64,000 nucleotides of DNA from Petaurus breviceps papuanus (lineage: Eukaryota; Chordata; Mammalia; Diprotodontia; Petauridae): assembly GCA_028583685.1 (NCBI GenBank), contig JAMXIF010001210.1, forward strand, positions 7,703,184-7,767,183, given 5' to 3'. The notes under the pieces were generated by a model, which did not search any database, was not told where the DNA came from, and worked only from the letters and a program-made list of their open reading frames with translations. Both the position numbers and the translations under genes were made by a program. Below are positions 59,008-64,000 of the stretch, piece by piece. How positions within the stretch are numbered: the stretch's first letter is position 1; each line of letters starts with the position of its first letter.

Positions 59008-59175
59008 ATTGAAAAGAGTAATGGGTTTGGAGAGGGAGGATCTGAGTTCGAATCCAGGCTTTGCCAGTTATTATCTGTGTGCCTGTGGACAAGTCCCTGG
59101 CTCTCAGACTCCTTATCTGTACAATGAAAGGATTAAGCCCGATGGGTTCCTATATTTCTTCCAGCTCTAAATAAA
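59008..59175 (+). mobile_element. MIR-class CORE-SINE
   Basis: 'tttggagagggaggatctga', 'gttcgaatccaggctttgcc', 'tgtgcctgtggacaagtccc', 'ccttatctgtacaatgaaag', and the tail 'ttccagctctaaat'. A tail-like remnant of another copy lies at 58915-58950. Confidence 0.85.
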
Positions 59176-60125
59176 ACAAACAAGAAAAAAACAACCATAC
59201 AATCAATCCCAGTCTCATTTATGAAATTCACTTTTAAGTAAAAAAAAAATAATTACCATGAATATAAGCCTGTGAATATGGCTAGTCTTTAAAGGATGTT
59301 CCTTAATAATCAGTGTTATTAAATGGTTGTTTAAATATTGTTCCCAATAACAGTTATGTTAGAGGTCCACACATAGCTATAGTCTTCAATTTAAAATTAA
59401 AGCAAATATCCCCAGAAAGAATATAGCTTCATGTCCTTTATTCTAAGGCTTAGTCATGCCTAGTTTATAAATAAATCCAGGTTTATAAAACCTTGAAGCA
59501 TTGTTAGGCTTATGGTTTATGTAGTTTATAATGTTTTTGGCAAGAGGTACCAAATGTTATTTAGCTTGTTTTGGCTGGTGAGAGGGAATTTTCAATTCTA
59601 TTTTCATAAACAGGCTCATGAAATCAATGAGCTTGATGTTTTAAGCATTGTCTTATATACATTGGCTGATTGTAGAATCGATTGACAAGGGAGAGTTGTG
59701 ATGTACTCAGTCAAAGCCTTCATATAGAGAACACAAATGGGGATTTTATGCATCCTTCCGAAATAGCATCCTTTTGAAATCAAGTCAATCTTACAATGTA
59801 AAAATTATGATGAATGCATTATTGATTCTGAATTGAATTAAACATAAAGTATAAGAAAAAAGTGTCAAAATCCTCTTCAGTTTTGAAGCATATAGAGTAA
59901 AACTTCGACAAATTGAAATGCTTAAACATGGGATATTCTGGATAATCAGAGTTTCTGTTCAGATGGAAAATTTCAGCATTTTTTTTTGGTTGGGGGGCAA
60001 TCTTTCTAAACATATTAATTTAAGATTCTTCTTAAATGTGAAACAGAATAGATATTTGACTTGACCACTAAAATTTTGCATTGCTTTAGTATCATTTCTC
60101 TGAACTTTAGTTCTCATTGTATACT
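59176..60125. other. No recognisable feature
   Basis: Unassigned AT-rich sequence. Confidence 0.45.
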
Positions 60126-60129
60126 GACT

Positions 60130-60600
60130 TTAATGAACATTTATTAAGTAGTTATTATGTATTAGGCAGCAGTATCACAAAGGTTGTAAATGAGATATAG
60201 CCCCAACCTTCAAGAACCTTACAATCTAGTGGGGCAGATAAGACAGATATAGAAATAAACAAAAACAATTTAGAATTTAATAAGTATATTGTGGATTCAA
60301 CAGAAATTAATGAGAGATTTGATGAGGAAAGGATCATTTTTATATTTGAGGGTACCAAGGAGGCAAAAACTTCATAGAGGAGGTTGTGTGTAAGCTGAAC
60401 AGTGAAGAAAAACAAGGATTTCAACAGGTAGAAGGAGGAAGACATTTGTGCTACAATAGAGAAAAGTCCAGGTCTTGGACTCCTGGATTCCAGGACAATC
60501 TGAATACTAGGTCAGAGAACAGCTTGGTCTCATTATGCTGGGGCAAAGAGGGCTTTAAGGCCAATGTGATATTCACAGTGCCCATGGTGGCTATGTGCTG
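60130..60600 (-). mobile_element. L2 LINE 3' end
   Basis: Antisense L2 terminus: 'gaacatttattaagtagtta', 'ttatgtattaggcagcagta', 'accttcaagaaccttacaat', 'gagggctttaaggccaatgt'. Abuts the LTR fossil at 60602. Confidence 0.7.
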
Positions 60601-60601
60601 G

Positions 60602-61010
60602 TGTAGTTCTGAAACAAAACATATAACAGACTCTCCATATAGAAGACAGAACCAAAACATTTATTCAAATACTAGTAAGCTGAATCACAACATCAAAAAC
60701 CAAATCCATCCATCATAGCATCAAAGAAGCTTGTACACATAACCAATGCAGCAAACATCAGTACCAAGCCTTCCTTCTGTCAGGCCTTCAAAGCAAAACA
60801 GTCCTCCTTAAGCAAAAATGCTCCTCTCTCCTCATGCTGCTCTGCCTTTGTGCTGCCTGCTCCCTGTTCTCCTTGTGCTCTCATCTTCTCCTTCCTGTTC
60901 CATCCTTCCCGTTCTACCCTTTCAGCAAACTCTTCCTACCATGGGCTCCATGTGTTTACATTTGGCCTTTTAAGGGCAGGGAAGGTCTTCAAATTCCCAT
61001 TACCATTACA
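60602..61010 (-). mobile_element. Endogenous retrovirus solo LTR fossil
   Basis: 409 bp with TG...CA ends. The minus strand runs TGTAATGGTAATGGGAATTT ... AGAACTACA, with a TATA-like TTAAAAGG near its start and an AATAAA signal at plus 60658-60663. No retroviral coding sequence lies beside it. It interrupts old L2 sequence. The flanking bases no longer form a clear duplication, in keeping with great age. Its U3 terminus is related to that of the LTR at 55310-55900, while the rest differs. Confidence 0.65.
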
Positions 61011-61166
61011 AGTGAATGGAGGTATATTCTCTTAAAGAAGGTTAAAAAGTTAGGAGAAAATAGACTAAGGAATATCTGACCTGGCTGACCAAGGACATGA
61101 AATGCTATCCTTTAAGTTTCCACATAGACTGCCAAATTCTCTCTAATTTTATATCTTCTCATTAAG

Positions 61167-62918
<1,752 letters not shown>

Positions 62919-63220
62919 ATAATGTGAAGGCTAACTTGGAGTGGTTAAGGGTATGAAGACCAGTCAGTAAATTATGATACTATTACAGATTGTCAGGTAA
63001 CAGAAATTTGAATTATGGCAATGGAATTGAAAAGCAGGAATAGCTGCGAAATGTATTTTAGAGGAAGAACCAAGAATACTTGGTGACTTAGATGTGGGGG
63101 GTTGGAGGAGATGAAAGAGTTGAAGATTACTTCAAATTTTTATTTGGATAACTGGGAAACTTGTGGTATCAGTAGTAGAAGCAAGCAAGTTAGAAAATGA
63201 GTCAAATTTAGAATAGATTA

Positions 63221-63258
<38 letters not shown>

Positions 63259-63610
63259 TTGTAAAATAAGATTGTATAGAAGTGTTTTAAGGATTAATAA
63301 TGTAACTAAGTGACTTGCCTAATATTTGAAATTGATTATGGACCATCCAGTTGTAGATGTCAAATAGACAAGTGGACATTTGGGATTGTAGTGAAGATCA
63401 AAATTGGAAAGTCATAAACATAGATGTCATAATTGACACTATAGGGATGTATGTCTTCCCTAAAGCAGCAGTTTTATAAAGAAATGAGACAATGGTTATA
63501 TAAAGAGCCTTGTGGGATTTGCACCCTTAGGTTTCTAGAGAAAGCAAAAGAACCACTGAAAAGATTTGTGAAAAGGAGTCAGAAATTAAATAGAGGAACA
63601 GTATAGTGCT
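62919..63610 (-). mobile_element. L2 LINE region continuing past the pseudogene
   Basis: Antisense L2: 'atgtgaaggctaacttggag', 'acttggtgacttagatgtgg', 'ttggataactgggaaacttg', 'ccatccagttgtagatgtca', 'taaacatagatgtcataatt' match the L2 3' and ORF2 order seen at 46960-47390 and 53400-53900. An (AT)n microsatellite is at 63224-63256. Confidence 0.65.
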
Positions 63611-63614
63611 AGAA

Positions 63615-64000
63615 ATTGAGGGGATGTCCATCAACTGGGGAATTGCTGAACAAGTTGTGGCATATGAATGTAATGGAATACTATTGTGCTATGAGAAATG
63701 ATGAATAGGTGGGCTTCAGAAAAACCTGGAAAGACTTATATGAACTGATGCTGAGTGAAGGGAGTAGAACCAGGAGAACACTGTGAACAGTAAGAGCCAC
63801 AGTGTTCTATGACTTTGATAAACTTAGCCCTTCTCAGCAACGCAAGAACCTTAAACAATTCCAAAGGTCTCATGATGGAAAATGGTTACCATATCCAGAG
63901 AAAGAAGAACTGTGGAGTCTGAATGCAGACTCTTCTTGTTTTTTTTTTTTTTCTCATGGTTCCCCCATTCATCCTAATTCTTCTATACAACCTGGCTAAT
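63615..64000 (+). mobile_element. L1 3' end, cut by the window edge
   Basis: Sense L1 3' UTR: 'ccatcaactggggaattgct', 'gaatgtaatggaatactatt', 'aaacctggaaagacttatat', 'ctgatgctgagtgaagggag', 'caattccaaaggtctcatga', 'ccagagaaagaagaactgtg'. Continues beyond the window. Confidence 0.88.

Noticed and set aside
55310-61010. The two LTR fossils as ends of a single provirus
   Set aside because: Their bodies do not match and the DNA between them is L2, MIR, MAR1 and unassigned sequence, not retroviral.

Overview
This window is a piece of marsupial nuclear genome. Its interspersed repeats are CORE-SINEs of the MIR/MAR1 kind, L1 and ORF1-only 'half-L1' copies of the sort found in opossums and Australian marsupials, abundant old L2 and CR1/L3 LINEs, and two tRNA-headed SINE types. 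The SINE types suggest an Australian marsupial, but that is inference from memory of family distribution. The sequence is AT-rich. I found no intact host gene and no convincing exon, so it reads as intergenic or deep intronic DNA. Most short open frames lie in repeats or simple-sequence tracts.

Region by region: 0-6 kb holds split CR1/L3 pieces, a dimeric SINE, a hAT-like DNA transposon fossil and MIR/MAR1 copies. 6-13 kb has L2, MAR1 copies and a possible short LTR. 13.2-14.3 kb is an antisense L1 3' region carrying two SINEs in opposite orientations. 14.3-20 kb has simple repeats, including long polypyrimidine and polypurine tracts. 20-31 kb has a short hAT-like element, a CR1/L3 tail, L2 and MIR pieces, and a repeat-poor stretch (23.6-24.4 kb) that looks like conserved non-coding DNA. 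31.0-33.8 kb is a full-length ORF1-only LINE (HAL1-like) with target-site duplications. 35-36.4 kb has an L1 3' end and a second dimeric SINE. 42.3 kb holds a likely solo LTR, and 43.6-46.1 kb a 2.5 kb antisense L1 that includes reverse-transcriptase sequence. 46-54 kb is dominated by L2. 55.1-55.9 kb is a SINE beside a solo LTR. 60.1-63.6 kb is an old antisense L2 region containing a second solo LTR and a processed beta-actin (ACTB) pseudogene. The window ends inside another L1 3' end.

The most interesting observation is a SINE that occurs as a heterodimer. Two unlinked copies have the same junction, the same left-arm and right-arm diagnostic positions and a single flanking duplication each, and a separate monomer matches the right arm at most of the compared positions. 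The ACTB pseudogene is the only recognisable copy of a host gene. Family names (MAR1, HAL1, WSINE/WALLSI-like, CR1/L3) come from recognition by eye, not from a database search.
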